Shown here: piece after piece, positions 34,448-42,453 of the stretch
How the letters are laid out: each line of letters begins with the position of its first letter
Numbering within the stretch: the first letter of the stretch is position 1
From: CAYXVJ01 sp050309435
GTDB taxonomy: Bacteria > Bacillota > Clostridia > Saccharofermentanales > Fastidiosipilaceae
NCBI GenBank assembly: GCA_050309435.1
Contig: JBNRMJ010000004.1
Coordinates: 1-57,468, forward strand
DNA: 57,468 nucleotides
Direction: 5' to 3'
Notes under the pieces: generated by a model
Databases searched by the model: none
Told to the model about the DNA's origin: nothing
Seen by the model: only the letters and a program-made list of their open reading frames with translations
Position numbers and translations under genes: made by a program

Positions 34448-34499
34448 GACCTAACCTTCTATTCTACAAATAAGATAAAAATACTATACGACTACATGC

Positions 34500-35393
34500 C
34501 TATTTGCGCAAATGTGAATCCAAAGAGACGACGCTGCCGCTTCGCGAAGCTTCGAGGATGGCATCGATGACCGTCACATGGCATACCAGTTCCTCGTAGG
34601 ATTGAGGCATCTGCTTCTCTCTGAGCATTCTTGCAAAGTGCTCCACTTCCTCCCCGTAAATTCCTCCGATATCAATCTTCCGGCAGTAGTTATCCCGTGT
34701 TCCGTAGAACACGCAAGATGAACTCTGACTGCCTTTCGTGTAATGCAAACTCACGTCATATCTGTCATAGCTTAATATCGCCGTGATACCGCCCGGACCC
34801 GATGATGCTTGCACGGATCGCGGATCGTAACCGAAAATGGTCAGGGCCATTTCCGTCAGGTGCGGAGCATAAAAGTAAAAGCCGTCATAGATGCTGTTCT
34901 CGTCCGCGGAAAAGTTTATCGATGCCGAGAGAAACTCTCCGGCTTCAGACCACTCTTCCCGAAGCTGCTTCAACGATTGAACGTCTTCTGCATACTTACA
35001 TCCGGATCCGCCGGCCAGCAAGACCTTGTTTTGGATTGCCAGCCGGATCAGCTCCTGTGCTTCGGCCGGGTCCGATGTGACGGGTTTATCGATAAACAAC
35101 GGGATCCCTGCCTCGATAAAAGGCTTCGCATAAGCCAGGTGGACTGAACCTTTCCGGCTGGTGATCATCATCGCATCGACCCGCTCAAGGAAATCCCCGG
35201 GCGATTCGAGCCGCTGTTTCACAGCGGCTTCTTCCACTAAAAGCCTGGCGCTTTCTTCATCCGGACCATAGCAAGCCACAACCTCTATATCGGGGTATAG
35301 GGCGCTTTGATCATCATTCAAGCCAAGATTGATTGTTTTGGCGAAATGAAGAGCATGACTATTTTCCGTGCCGATAATACCGACGCGTATCAT
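34500..35393 (-). CDS. Gfo/Idh/MocA-family oxidoreductase
   Basis: The 297-residue protein has an N-terminal NAD(P)-binding fold (VGIIGTENSHALHF, about 3-16), the family's KP motif as FIDKPV (about 100), and a C-terminal substrate domain with the FYFYAPHLTEMAL segment. Members oxidise or reduce sugars, inositols and related alcohols. ATG at 35393 follows AGGAGG by six bases; the AGGAGG overlaps the stop of the FAD oxidoreductase gene, so the pair is one operon. The specific substrate cannot be named. Confidence 0.88.
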   Translation of the reverse strand: MIRVGIIGTENSHALHFAKTINLGLNDDQSALYPDIEVVACYGPDEESARLLVEEAAVKQRLESPGDFLERVDAMMITSRKGSVHLAYAKPFIEAGIPLFIDKPVTSDPAEAQELIRLAIQNKVLLAGGSGCKYAEDVQSLKQLREEWSEAGEFLSASINFSADENSIYDGFYFYAPHLTEMALTIFGYDPRSVQASSGPGGITAILSYDRYDVSLHYTKGSQSSSCVFYGTRDNYCRKIDIGGIYGEEVEHFARMLREKQMPQSYEELVCHVTVIDAILEASRSGSVVSLDSHLRK

Positions 35394-35401
35394 AAAGCCT
35401 C

Positions 35402-37018
35402 CTAAAAATCTCTCTCGAGTCCCGCCCGCAGCTCTTTTGGCCATTCAAGCGGTACGCCGCTCTCGCGAAGGTCGGCCTGCAGTCTTCCAAGCCGTGTTTT
35501 ATCTTCGCGGACTTCTGCCGGTGTTAAATCCTCCCTCAGGCAAAGGGCAACCAAATGACCGCAGGCTTCGCCGATGTTCCACTCGACGGGGTGCAAACGG
35601 TAGCAACCGTTTGTGATGTGGGTCGTTCCGATATTTTTGTTGGCTGCCAGAAGATTATCTCTATCCTGCGGAATCAAGGCGCCCAGCGGAATCTGGAACG
35701 GCAGAGAAGCGATATCGATGTAGTTTCGACCGGCGGACGATGGATGAAGATCAATACGATAGTATCCGATGCCTACGCTGTCATCGAACTGTTCGGCTTC
35801 GACTTTCGCACCGGGTCCGTAACTTTCTTCGAGTATTCTCTTTCTCATGTCGTAACCGACACTGGCCTCCGTCACACGATACAAAGGCTTGATTCTTCTT
35901 CCTTCGCGAATATAAGGCGCCATGGCGAAACCGTCGTCCGTTCCCGTGACATCGGGACGAAGGCGCAGTTCGGGGTAACCGTATCCGCCGTCTTCGCGCG
36001 GGGCCTCCGTCTGCATCCAGTAAAGCCAGCACAGCGAAATTTCTTTGGCCTGAGCCATGTGAAACGCTCTTTCCTCATCCGATACTTCAATGATCGAACC
36101 CAGCCAGTAGTCGTTTTGAGGCCAGTTTACGATGGTGATTTCTTCCAGCTCTCTGCCCTCTTCGTAATGTGCGCGGTTCAGAATCTTCCGGTATTCCCAG
36201 AGATTCCGGTGTTTGGTGCCCGGATCGATGCTTGCCATGACGGTCTCCAGCGTGATCGGATGCACATACGGCCACTGCAACTGAGTGCCGGGCCAGAAAT
36301 CGCTTAAATGCTGCTTGTAATAGTCATAGCGCTCGGGTCTGGGAATCGTGTGATTTTCACCGGCTTTGGCTCTCGAAATGGCAAAACACCAGGTGATCGA
36401 CTGCATGTCCAGGGGATCGGCCACATCAACGGCATGGTCTTCCCCGGTATCCGATTTTGCTTCGCTGCCGCTTACATAAGCAGTGCCGGAAAGCGGCAAG
36501 AGGTCGCCAAGCTCTGTGGCGTCCAGAATATAAGCTGCTTCGACCTTCTTCTGTATAGAGCCTTTAGCGATCGTCACCGATCGTATCTTCCTGTCTTCCA
36601 CTTCGGCAGCGACGGGAACATAGCCTTTCAGTAAAATCAGCTGACCGAAGCTGACATAAGGCGCCAGCATCTCTTCGATCACGGCTGCTCCGATTTTAGG
36701 TTCATGGCAGAGCGCAGAAACAAATCCGCCGCCGGGATTCAAGAGCGGATCTTCTTTCGCCGATTCGGTCATGGGGTAATTACGGCGATAGTAATCGCGA
36801 ATCGCTTCCCGCCAGGCTTTATATCGTCGCGAACCGCCAGGTCCTTCGATCTGAATATTTTCGTCCGGCGGCACGGCCTGACTGGTCGCCTGGCCTCCGA
36901 GCCATTCATACTCTTCGCTTAGTAATACTTTCAGTCCCTTCTCAAGCATCGCAAGACTTGCCGCCACACCGCCAAGGCCACCGCCGATTACGGCTGCGTC
37001 AACTCTGATTGTCTCCAT
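35402..37018 (-). CDS. FAD-dependent oxidoreductase (FAD_oxidored family)
   Basis: The 538-residue protein has the N-terminal dinucleotide motif AAVIGGGLGGVAAS (about 8-21), the LGGQATSQAVPPDE segment of the FAD_oxidored (PF12831) group, and a late FAD-binding region LLAANKNIGTTHITNG. Members often accompany sugar or cyclitol catabolism. The ATG at 37018 follows AAAGGAGAG and excludes a 23-residue upstream reading. It is the first gene of a unit with the Gfo/Idh/MocA gene and is divergent from a hydroxyacid dehydrogenase across a region with two palindromic operators. Confidence 0.88.
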   Translation of the reverse strand: METIRVDAAVIGGGLGGVAASLAMLEKGLKVLLSEEYEWLGGQATSQAVPPDENIQIEGPGGSRRYKAWREAIRDYYRRNYPMTESAKEDPLLNPGGGFVSALCHEPKIGAAVIEEMLAPYVSFGQLILLKGYVPVAAEVEDRKIRSVTIAKGSIQKKVEAAYILDATELGDLLPLSGTAYVSGSEAKSDTGEDHAVDVADPLDMQSITWCFAISRAKAGENHTIPRPERYDYYKQHLSDFWPGTQLQWPYVHPITLETVMASIDPGTKHRNLWEYRKILNRAHYEEGRELEEITIVNWPQNDYWLGSIIEVSDEERAFHMAQAKEISLCWLYWMQTEAPREDGGYGYPELRLRPDVTGTDDGFAMAPYIREGRRIKPLYRVTEASVGYDMRKRILEESYGPGAKVEAEQFDDSVGIGYYRIDLHPSSAGRNYIDIASLPFQIPLGALIPQDRDNLLAANKNIGTTHITNGCYRLHPVEWNIGEACGHLVALCLREDLTPAEVREDKTRLGRLQADLRESGVPLEWPKELRAGLERDF

Positions 37019-37134
37019 ACTTCTCTCCTTTTCGCTACAGGATTCGGGCCAATACAACAGTATCATTTTACGAGAAAGTGTTATCAATCGCGATTGTTAT
37101 TTGATAATAATCAACGCAATCATCCTCAGTTAAA

Positions 37135-37150
37135 GTAACCGTTTGGTTAC
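37135..37150. promoter_or_regulatory. Palindromic operator 1 (GTAACC-N4-GGTTAC)
   Basis: GTAACCGTTTGGTTAC is a 16-base site with perfect six-base arms. It abuts a possible minus-strand -35 (TTAACT) with TATTAT 18 bases further on, so binding would affect the FAD oxidoreductase operon. Confidence 0.75.
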
Positions 37151-37229
37151 ATTTTATCCGAGTGCAGAAGCTTGTCAACAGGCTTACACCTTTCAATCTA
37201 ACGACCGCTTTAAATATGACAGACTGCAC

Positions 37230-37245
37230 GTAACCATTCGGTTAC
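37230..37245. promoter_or_regulatory. Palindromic operator 2 (GTAACC-N4-GGTTAC)
   Basis: GTAACCATTCGGTTAC has the same arms as operator 1, centred exactly 95 bases away. It lies about 100 bases before the start of the plus-strand hydroxyacid dehydrogenase. Confidence 0.75.
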
Positions 37246-37342
37246 TTTTGGTCTCTTTATCTATGGAAAAGAAAGGATGATTCAGAGTAAACTGGAACAA
37301 GATCAAGCAGGATACAGATCCACTCTGAGAGGAAGTAAACAC

Positions 37343-38347
37343 ATGGAGACTGTAAATATATTTTTGGCGATGCCGGAGAACGAAATCACGGCCAGCTTCC
37401 TGGACGAAGCGAATCTCGCCTATCTAAACTCATTGGGCCGGGTATGCAGACAGAGCAAACCTTCGCCCCTGACCGAAGATGAACTGGCAGAAGCTCTTGT
37501 TGATCAGGATGTAATCGTAAGCGGTTGGGGTCAGGCTTATTTTTCCGATAAAGTTCTGGACAGGGCCCGTCGTCTTCGCTTTATCGCTCATACGGCCGGC
37601 TCTGTGGCCTCGTTTTGCGGACGAGAAGTTTACGATCGGGGGATCCGGGTGACGAGCGGTAACGATATATTCGGTGCATCCGTAGCCGAAGCGGTACTGG
37701 CTTATGCCCTGGCCTCTCTTCGCGATATCCCGCGCTACGACCGTGCCATGAAAGAAGGCGCCTGGCGTGACGACGTCGACAACCGCGGCCTTTTCGGCAG
37801 GACAGTCGGATTACTTGGTTTCGGAACGATCGCGCGTCAGCTCGTGCCTATGTTAAAACCCTTCTCCTGCCCCGTGATCGCTTACGATCCTCTGGTCAGC
37901 CGGGAAGAGATGGAAAGCTATGGTGTGGAAAAAGTCGACTTCGAAGCGATCTTCACAGATTCTGATATTGTCTCGGTACATTTGCCTTTAAAAGACGATA
38001 CCGTCGGTCTCGTCGACGAACGCTCGCTACACTCGATGAAAAAGGGTGCACTGCTGATCAATACGGCCCGGGGAGCGGTGATCGACGAAGCGGCTCTGGC
38101 TGCGGTGCTCGGGGAAGGTTTAATCTCGGCCGTCCTGGATGTCTTTGCCGTGGAGCCACTGCCTGCAGACAGTCCTTTGCGAAAGACACCCAATACCATC
38201 CTCATCCCCCACATGGCCGGTCCGACATTGGACCGACGAGTCGACGCCGCCCGAATCGTTATCGAAGATATCGAACGTTTTATCAAGGGCGAGGAATTAA
38301 AGCACGAGATCAAGGCGGAAAAAGCCGGTCAGATGAGTCGCGGCTAA
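37343..38347 (+). CDS. D-2-hydroxyacid dehydrogenase family protein (divergent partner)
   Basis: The 334-residue protein has NAD motif VGLLGFGTIARQLV (about 154-167), NTARGAV, DVFAVEP and PHMAGPT, the catalytic Arg, Glu and His of the family. It resembles members found with sugar-acid and Gfo/Idh gene clusters. ATG at 37343 is chosen because GAGAGGAAG precedes it by seven bases; an ATG at 37277 touches its own AGG and is less likely. It is divergent from the FAD oxidoreductase gene, with two shared palindromes between, so co-regulation is probable. Confidence 0.88.
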   Translation: METVNIFLAMPENEITASFLDEANLAYLNSLGRVCRQSKPSPLTEDELAEALVDQDVIVSGWGQAYFSDKVLDRARRLRFIAHTAGSVASFCGREVYDRGIRVTSGNDIFGASVAEAVLAYALASLRDIPRYDRAMKEGAWRDDVDNRGLFGRTVGLLGFGTIARQLVPMLKPFSCPVIAYDPLVSREEMESYGVEKVDFEAIFTDSDIVSVHLPLKDDTVGLVDERSLHSMKKGALLINTARGAVIDEAALAAVLGEGLISAVLDVFAVEPLPADSPLRKTPNTILIPHMAGPTLDRRVDAARIVIEDIERFIKGEELKHEIKAEKAGQMSRG

Positions 38348-38370
38348 GTAAACTTGTCAAATGAAAGCAG

Positions 38371-38412
38371 TAAATGCCCGATGAACGTTTTTTAGCGTTT
38401 ATCGGGCATTTC
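38371..38412. terminator. Bidirectional terminator between the dehydrogenase and M20 genes
   Basis: AATGCCCGATGAACG and CGTTTATCGGGCATT pair with one mismatch around TTTTTTAG. The convergent genes flank it. Confidence 0.8.
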
Positions 38413-38431
38413 TCTCTTCAGATAGTATAAG

Positions 38432-39574
38432 TCAGATCCGAGCCAGCCAGCTTTCAGCCAGCTCCGCGAGATATGAGGCCGTCGGTCGAAGAGCTTTCGG
38501 GTCGACCTTGAATTTCGGATTATGCAGCGCATAGGATAAACCCGTACCTACCATGATAAAGCAACCGGGAATTCTTTCCAGATAATAAGCAAAGTCTTCT
38601 CCGATCATGGAATCCTCGGGATCTCTAACGCGAAAGCCTGATTTTTTTGCGATAGCGGCGGCGAAGCTTGCGGCTTCTTCTTCGTTAATTACGGCGGGAG
38701 GTCCGGCTTCCCAGTTAAACTCGCCGGTCAAGCCCTGAGCGCTAGCGGTCAGTTTCGTCATCTCGTACAGGCGATCTTTAATGTTTTTACGATCTTCCGG
38801 ATCATGCGTGCGGACCGTTCCTTCGAGAAATGCCGATTCGGGAATAATGTTCCAGGTCTGTCCCGCTTCGATATGCGTGAAACTTAACACAGCAGAATGA
38901 AAGGGACTGATCCGGCGACTGACAATCGTCTGTGCGTTCATGACCAGAGCGGCCGCGGTCGTGATCGGATCCAGACTCTGATTCGGCATGGCTGCATGTC
39001 CGCCTCGCCCCGTGATCTTGATGGCGAAGCGATCGACTGCTGCCGTAACCGCACCGGAGCGAATCCCGAGGCTTCCGTTCTCCAGAGCCGGCGAACTGTG
39101 AATTCCGAATATCATCGAGACATCATCCAGCGCCGTGCTTTCCAGTACCTGCATGGCTCCGCGGTTGATTTCTTCGGCCGCCTGGAAGATAAGTTTCACT
39201 CTTCCCTTTAAGTCGGCTTCTCTTTTCTTTAAATACAGAGCCGCGCCAAGCACAGCCGTGGTATGAAAATCGTGACCGCAGGCATGCATGCATAAGTCAC
39301 GTTCGGACGCATACTCGAGCATCGTTTCTTCTTGAATCGGCAAGGCGTCGATATCCGATCGAAGCGCCACGGTCGGGCCGTCACCGCTTCCGATCACGGC
39401 AACCAAACCGGTTTCAAGCGGCAGATCCATTATCTCGATACCCGCGGCCGTCAGGATGGATTTCAGCCTGGCCGTTGTCTCGTATTCCTGTGCCGAAAGT
39501 TCGGGATGCCGGTGAAAATGCTTGAATTGCTCCTCCAGCCATGCTTCGGGTGCATTGTAAAATAAACTGATCAT
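38432..39574 (-). CDS. M20-family amidohydrolase (IAA-amino acid hydrolase-like)
   Basis: The 380-residue metallopeptidase-fold protein has HACGHDFHT (about 98-106) with metal ligands, an AAEEINRGA segment carrying the catalytic Glu, and GRGGHAAMPNQ in the dimerisation domain. Members hydrolyse N-acyl amino acids or aminobenzoyl compounds with two divalent metals. The ATG at 39574 follows GAGG by six bases. It begins 26 bases after the LCP gene on the same strand and is likely co-transcribed with it. Confidence 0.9.
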   Translation of the reverse strand: MISLFYNAPEAWLEEQFKHFHRHPELSAQEYETTARLKSILTAAGIEIMDLPLETGLVAVIGSGDGPTVALRSDIDALPIQEETMLEYASERDLCMHACGHDFHTTAVLGAALYLKKREADLKGRVKLIFQAAEEINRGAMQVLESTALDDVSMIFGIHSSPALENGSLGIRSGAVTAAVDRFAIKITGRGGHAAMPNQSLDPITTAAALVMNAQTIVSRRISPFHSAVLSFTHIEAGQTWNIIPESAFLEGTVRTHDPEDRKNIKDRLYEMTKLTASAQGLTGEFNWEAGPPAVINEEEAASFAAAIAKKSGFRVRDPEDSMIGEDFAYYLERIPGCFIMVGTGLSYALHNPKFKVDPKALRPTASYLAELAESWLARI

Positions 39575-39600
39575 GATTTTCCTCACTGTTATTTGACAGA

Positions 39601-40740
39601 TTAATATATTGTCGAAGCCAGCAGATCGCGATTCGCCTTGAGATCGGGCAGCAGATAAGACATGCCGCCAATCGTGGCAAAGGAGAACGAACCCTGGGCC
39701 GGAATCTGCAGCTGCTTCATGGGGTAGGATGCCGCCTGAGGAACCAGTGCCATATAAGACAGCAACTCCGTTTTGGAAATATTGGTGCGTACCTGGGGCA
39801 AAATAGTCAAGGCAAGATTATTCAACGTGGTAATCGACGAACCCTTTACTTTATTAAAGATAGCCGTCATCACCGTACGTTGTCTCTGAGTTCTTCCGAA
39901 GTCGGCATTTCCGACATAGCGGATGCGCGAGTATCCGACGGCCTGGGCTCCTGTCAGATTATGTGTTCCGGCCGACGAGAGCAGACCCTGATCCCGCGGC
40001 AGCCCCTGTTTCTCGTTGGTCAAACGAACCGAACTGTTGATATGAGGCACTTCTTCTTCGGTCACGGTAACGGTCACGCCGCCCAATACATCGACGATTC
40101 TGGCCATCGAGTAAAAGTCGACCAGCATATAGTTGCTTACGTTGATACGAAAATTATCACGAACCGTCTTGAGCAGAAGATCCGGACCGCCGATGGCATT
40201 GGCATGATTCAGTTTCGTATTGCCGACTCCCGGAATGGCAACATACATATCGCGCATCAGAGATGATAAAGTTATAGTCTTCTTGGCTTTATTCACCGAT
40301 AAAAGCATCATGACGTCCGAGTTGGTCAGCTGACCCGGCGTTCTCGCGTCAACACCGATTAAAAGGACATTGATAACATCGGGCGAATTCTGAAGAGGTG
40401 TCTGATCATTGGCCAGATCCTCGGCCTCTTTTGCCACGTCTTCGACTTGGGAAGGATCCAGTGTCTCGGCCGGCTCGCCTAAATCGTCGGTCGCGCCGCC
40501 CGTCTCTTCGGGTTTTGTGCTTTCGCCCGGCATGATGATATTTCCGTTGGCATCGGTTTCGAACGCAGGTGGTTCGAAGGTCTCGTCGCTATCCGCATAA
40601 TCCACCTGATTGAGCAGATGATTGACATAAAGACCGGCGGCTGCCACCACGACGACAACCAGCGCGGTAATGGAAATCAATGTAATTTTTACAGCTTTAT
40701 AAGCATGTTTTTTCCGCAGATATTTTTTATTTTTACGCAC
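39601..40740 (-). CDS. LytR-CpsA-Psr family cell-wall glycopolymer ligase
   Basis: The 379-residue protein has a short cytoplasmic basic N-terminus, one membrane helix (about 17-42), an acidic Thr/Glu-rich spacer (about 50-105), and the LCP domain with DARTPGQLTNSDVMMLL, SLMRDMYVAIPG and RTQRQRTVM. LCP enzymes move teichoic acid or capsule from undecaprenyl carrier to peptidoglycan outside the membrane. Start is GTG with AAGG nine bases before. It lies downstream of a polyprenyl sugar transferase gene, consistent with surface polymer assembly. Confidence 0.92.
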   Translation of the reverse strand: MRKNKKYLRKKHAYKAVKITLISITALVVVVVAAAGLYVNHLLNQVDYADSDETFEPPAFETDANGNIIMPGESTKPEETGGATDDLGEPAETLDPSQVEDVAKEAEDLANDQTPLQNSPDVINVLLIGVDARTPGQLTNSDVMMLLSVNKAKKTITLSSLMRDMYVAIPGVGNTKLNHANAIGGPDLLLKTVRDNFRINVSNYMLVDFYSMARIVDVLGGVTVTVTEEEVPHINSSVRLTNEKQGLPRDQGLLSSAGTHNLTGAQAVGYSRIRYVGNADFGRTQRQRTVMTAIFNKVKGSSITTLNNLALTILPQVRTNISKTELLSYMALVPQAASYPMKQLQIPAQGSFSFATIGGMSYLLPDLKANRDLLASTIY

Positions 40741-40888
40741 GATAAAATACCTTCCCAGTAAAAGTCGATAATCGCTTTGAATTATAGCCCACTTTTACGC
40801 TACTGAATATCTATACTTTACTATATATCCCAATCGAGCTGACGAAAACCGAATAGAATTCGGCTCAATTGAGTCAAATTATTCTTTG

Positions 40889-40922
40889 CAATAAAAAGGC
40901 AGTTACAAGATCGTAACTGCCC
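40889..40922 (-). terminator. Terminator of the sugar transferase gene
   Basis: On the minus strand GGCAGTTAC and GTAACTGCC pair perfectly around a six-base loop, followed by TTTTTATT. Confidence 0.88.
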
Positions 40923-40934
40923 CGGCTTCGTCTT

Positions 40935-42338
40935 TTACTTTTCCTCATCGCTTACGGCTTGAGCTTCGGCCGTGCCGCCCTTACGACTGGCATCTACCGC
41001 TCCGTCATCAATACCTTCGGTGCTGTCCTTCTTGAAGAACACGGTAACCGTCTGGAACATCAGCTTGACATCTCGCCAGACCGAATAATTCTGGATATAG
41101 TTCAGATCGAGGATCAGCTTATCCTTGGGTTCCGTATTATATTTACCGGCGATCTGCGCCTCACCCGTCAGGCCCGCTTTCACGCGCAGACGATAGGCGA
41201 ATTCCGGAAGGTTCTTCTCATACTCCTTAAAGAGATGTTCCTGCTCCGGCCTGGGACCCACAACACTCATATCGCCCTGTAAAATATTGATGATCTGGGG
41301 CAGCTCGTCTAGCCGAAGGCGCCGCAGGACATGGCCGACTTTGGTTATGCGATCGTCGTTTATCGTGGCCAGGGTCTTGTTGTCATTGGGCTTCATCGTA
41401 CGAAATTTGATGATGCGAAACTTCTCCCCGTTAATCGTGAGTCGCTCCTGTCGATAGAAAACATCCCCGCCGTCGTCGAGCTTGATCGCTATCGCTACAA
41501 TCAAAATAATCGGGCTGATGAATATAAGACCCAGTAGAGAAAAGAGAATATCGATAATTCGCTTCAGGACCTGCTGAGATAAGGTCAGCGGTTTGGATGT
41601 TACCTCCAGCATCGGTTTGTCGTCGTAAACAGTATAGTTGCCGTTCATTTCGATCGTATCGACAATCGAAGGGGCAAAGGCAAAACTCACGCCTTTACGG
41701 AAACAAAGACCGGTTAAATACCTGCGCCGCTCGCCGAAAACATCGACGAAAACAACCAGATCGTAGTTGGGAATCATCTGGGAAAGATTCGAATTCTCCT
41801 CGGAGGTTTCCATAAGAATCTTATATTGCTTTTTATACGTTTCAAGATAGGCACGGACACGCTGTGTATCCCTGGTCGCCGATCCGGATACGATCAATGT
41901 CTTCTTCGGCGGATATAAGCGGAAATACAACGCATTACCGCCATAGGCGAATACTCTGATCAAAATCACCTGGCAGATCATCAGGATAACGAGATATCCT
42001 AAATCATCCAGTCTGAAATACGGATTGTTCGACGGGTTCGTGTTCATGATCATGAGCGTGACATAAGCCACCAGATCACTGATGATCGTCGCCGTCGCCA
42101 CCGCGTAAAAGATCGGTTTGCTTTTCTTCAATCCGATTTCAAAACCGCCGTAAATGGCCGTCATCATCCCGCTGGCCAGTACATAAATCAGATAGGTTAC
42201 GGCAGCGGTTCGCGAAGGGCGCAGGAGCGGTTTGTTCTCGATACCCATGATCAGAACGAAGATGGCAAACAAGCAGATTTGAGCCATCGCTCTATAAGCC
42301 AAAGTCAATAATTCCCTGTAAGAAAATCTACGTCGCAT
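40935..42338 (-). CDS. Polyprenyl-phosphate sugar-1-phosphate transferase (exopolysaccharide initiation)
   Basis: The 467-residue protein has four to five N-terminal membrane helices, a cytoplasmic Rossmann-like region, a further hydrophobic segment, and the bacterial sugar transferase domain (RIIDILFSLLGLIF near 257, then KFRTM, RRLRLDELPQ and SVVGPRPE). It should load the first sugar phosphate onto undecaprenyl phosphate to start polysaccharide synthesis, as in WbaP/CpsE. GAGGCAG precedes the ATG. It is upstream of the LCP gene but separated from it by a terminator. Confidence 0.92.
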   Translation of the reverse strand: MRRRFSYRELLTLAYRAMAQICLFAIFVLIMGIENKPLLRPSRTAAVTYLIYVLASGMMTAIYGGFEIGLKKSKPIFYAVATATIISDLVAYVTLMIMNTNPSNNPYFRLDDLGYLVILMICQVILIRVFAYGGNALYFRLYPPKKTLIVSGSATRDTQRVRAYLETYKKQYKILMETSEENSNLSQMIPNYDLVVFVDVFGERRRYLTGLCFRKGVSFAFAPSIVDTIEMNGNYTVYDDKPMLEVTSKPLTLSQQVLKRIIDILFSLLGLIFISPIILIVAIAIKLDDGGDVFYRQERLTINGEKFRIIKFRTMKPNDNKTLATINDDRITKVGHVLRRLRLDELPQIINILQGDMSVVGPRPEQEHLFKEYEKNLPEFAYRLRVKAGLTGEAQIAGKYNTEPKDKLILDLNYIQNYSVWRDVKLMFQTVTVFFKKDSTEGIDDGAVDASRKGGTAEAQAVSDEEK

Positions 42339-42382
42339 ACATTACTGCCTCTTTTTCGGTTCGGCTGAATTCGAAAAACGGA

Positions 42383-42412
42383 GCTATACGCAGCTGAAAA
42401 GGGACATGTCTA
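42383..42412 (-). promoter_or_regulatory. Candidate promoter of the sugar transferase gene
   Basis: On the minus strand TAGACA (42412-42407) and TATAGC (42388-42383) lie 18 bases apart, about 45 bases before the start. Confidence 0.45.
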
Positions 42413-42453
42413 ACCTCTATCAGTCCGATAACTCCGTATTTCGCTCTATTTTA

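Noticed and set aside
34448..34499. A GTAACC-N4-GGTTAC operator before the TetR gene (autoregulation)
   Set aside because: I looked for the motif between the TetR start and the Gfo/Idh gene end and found none.
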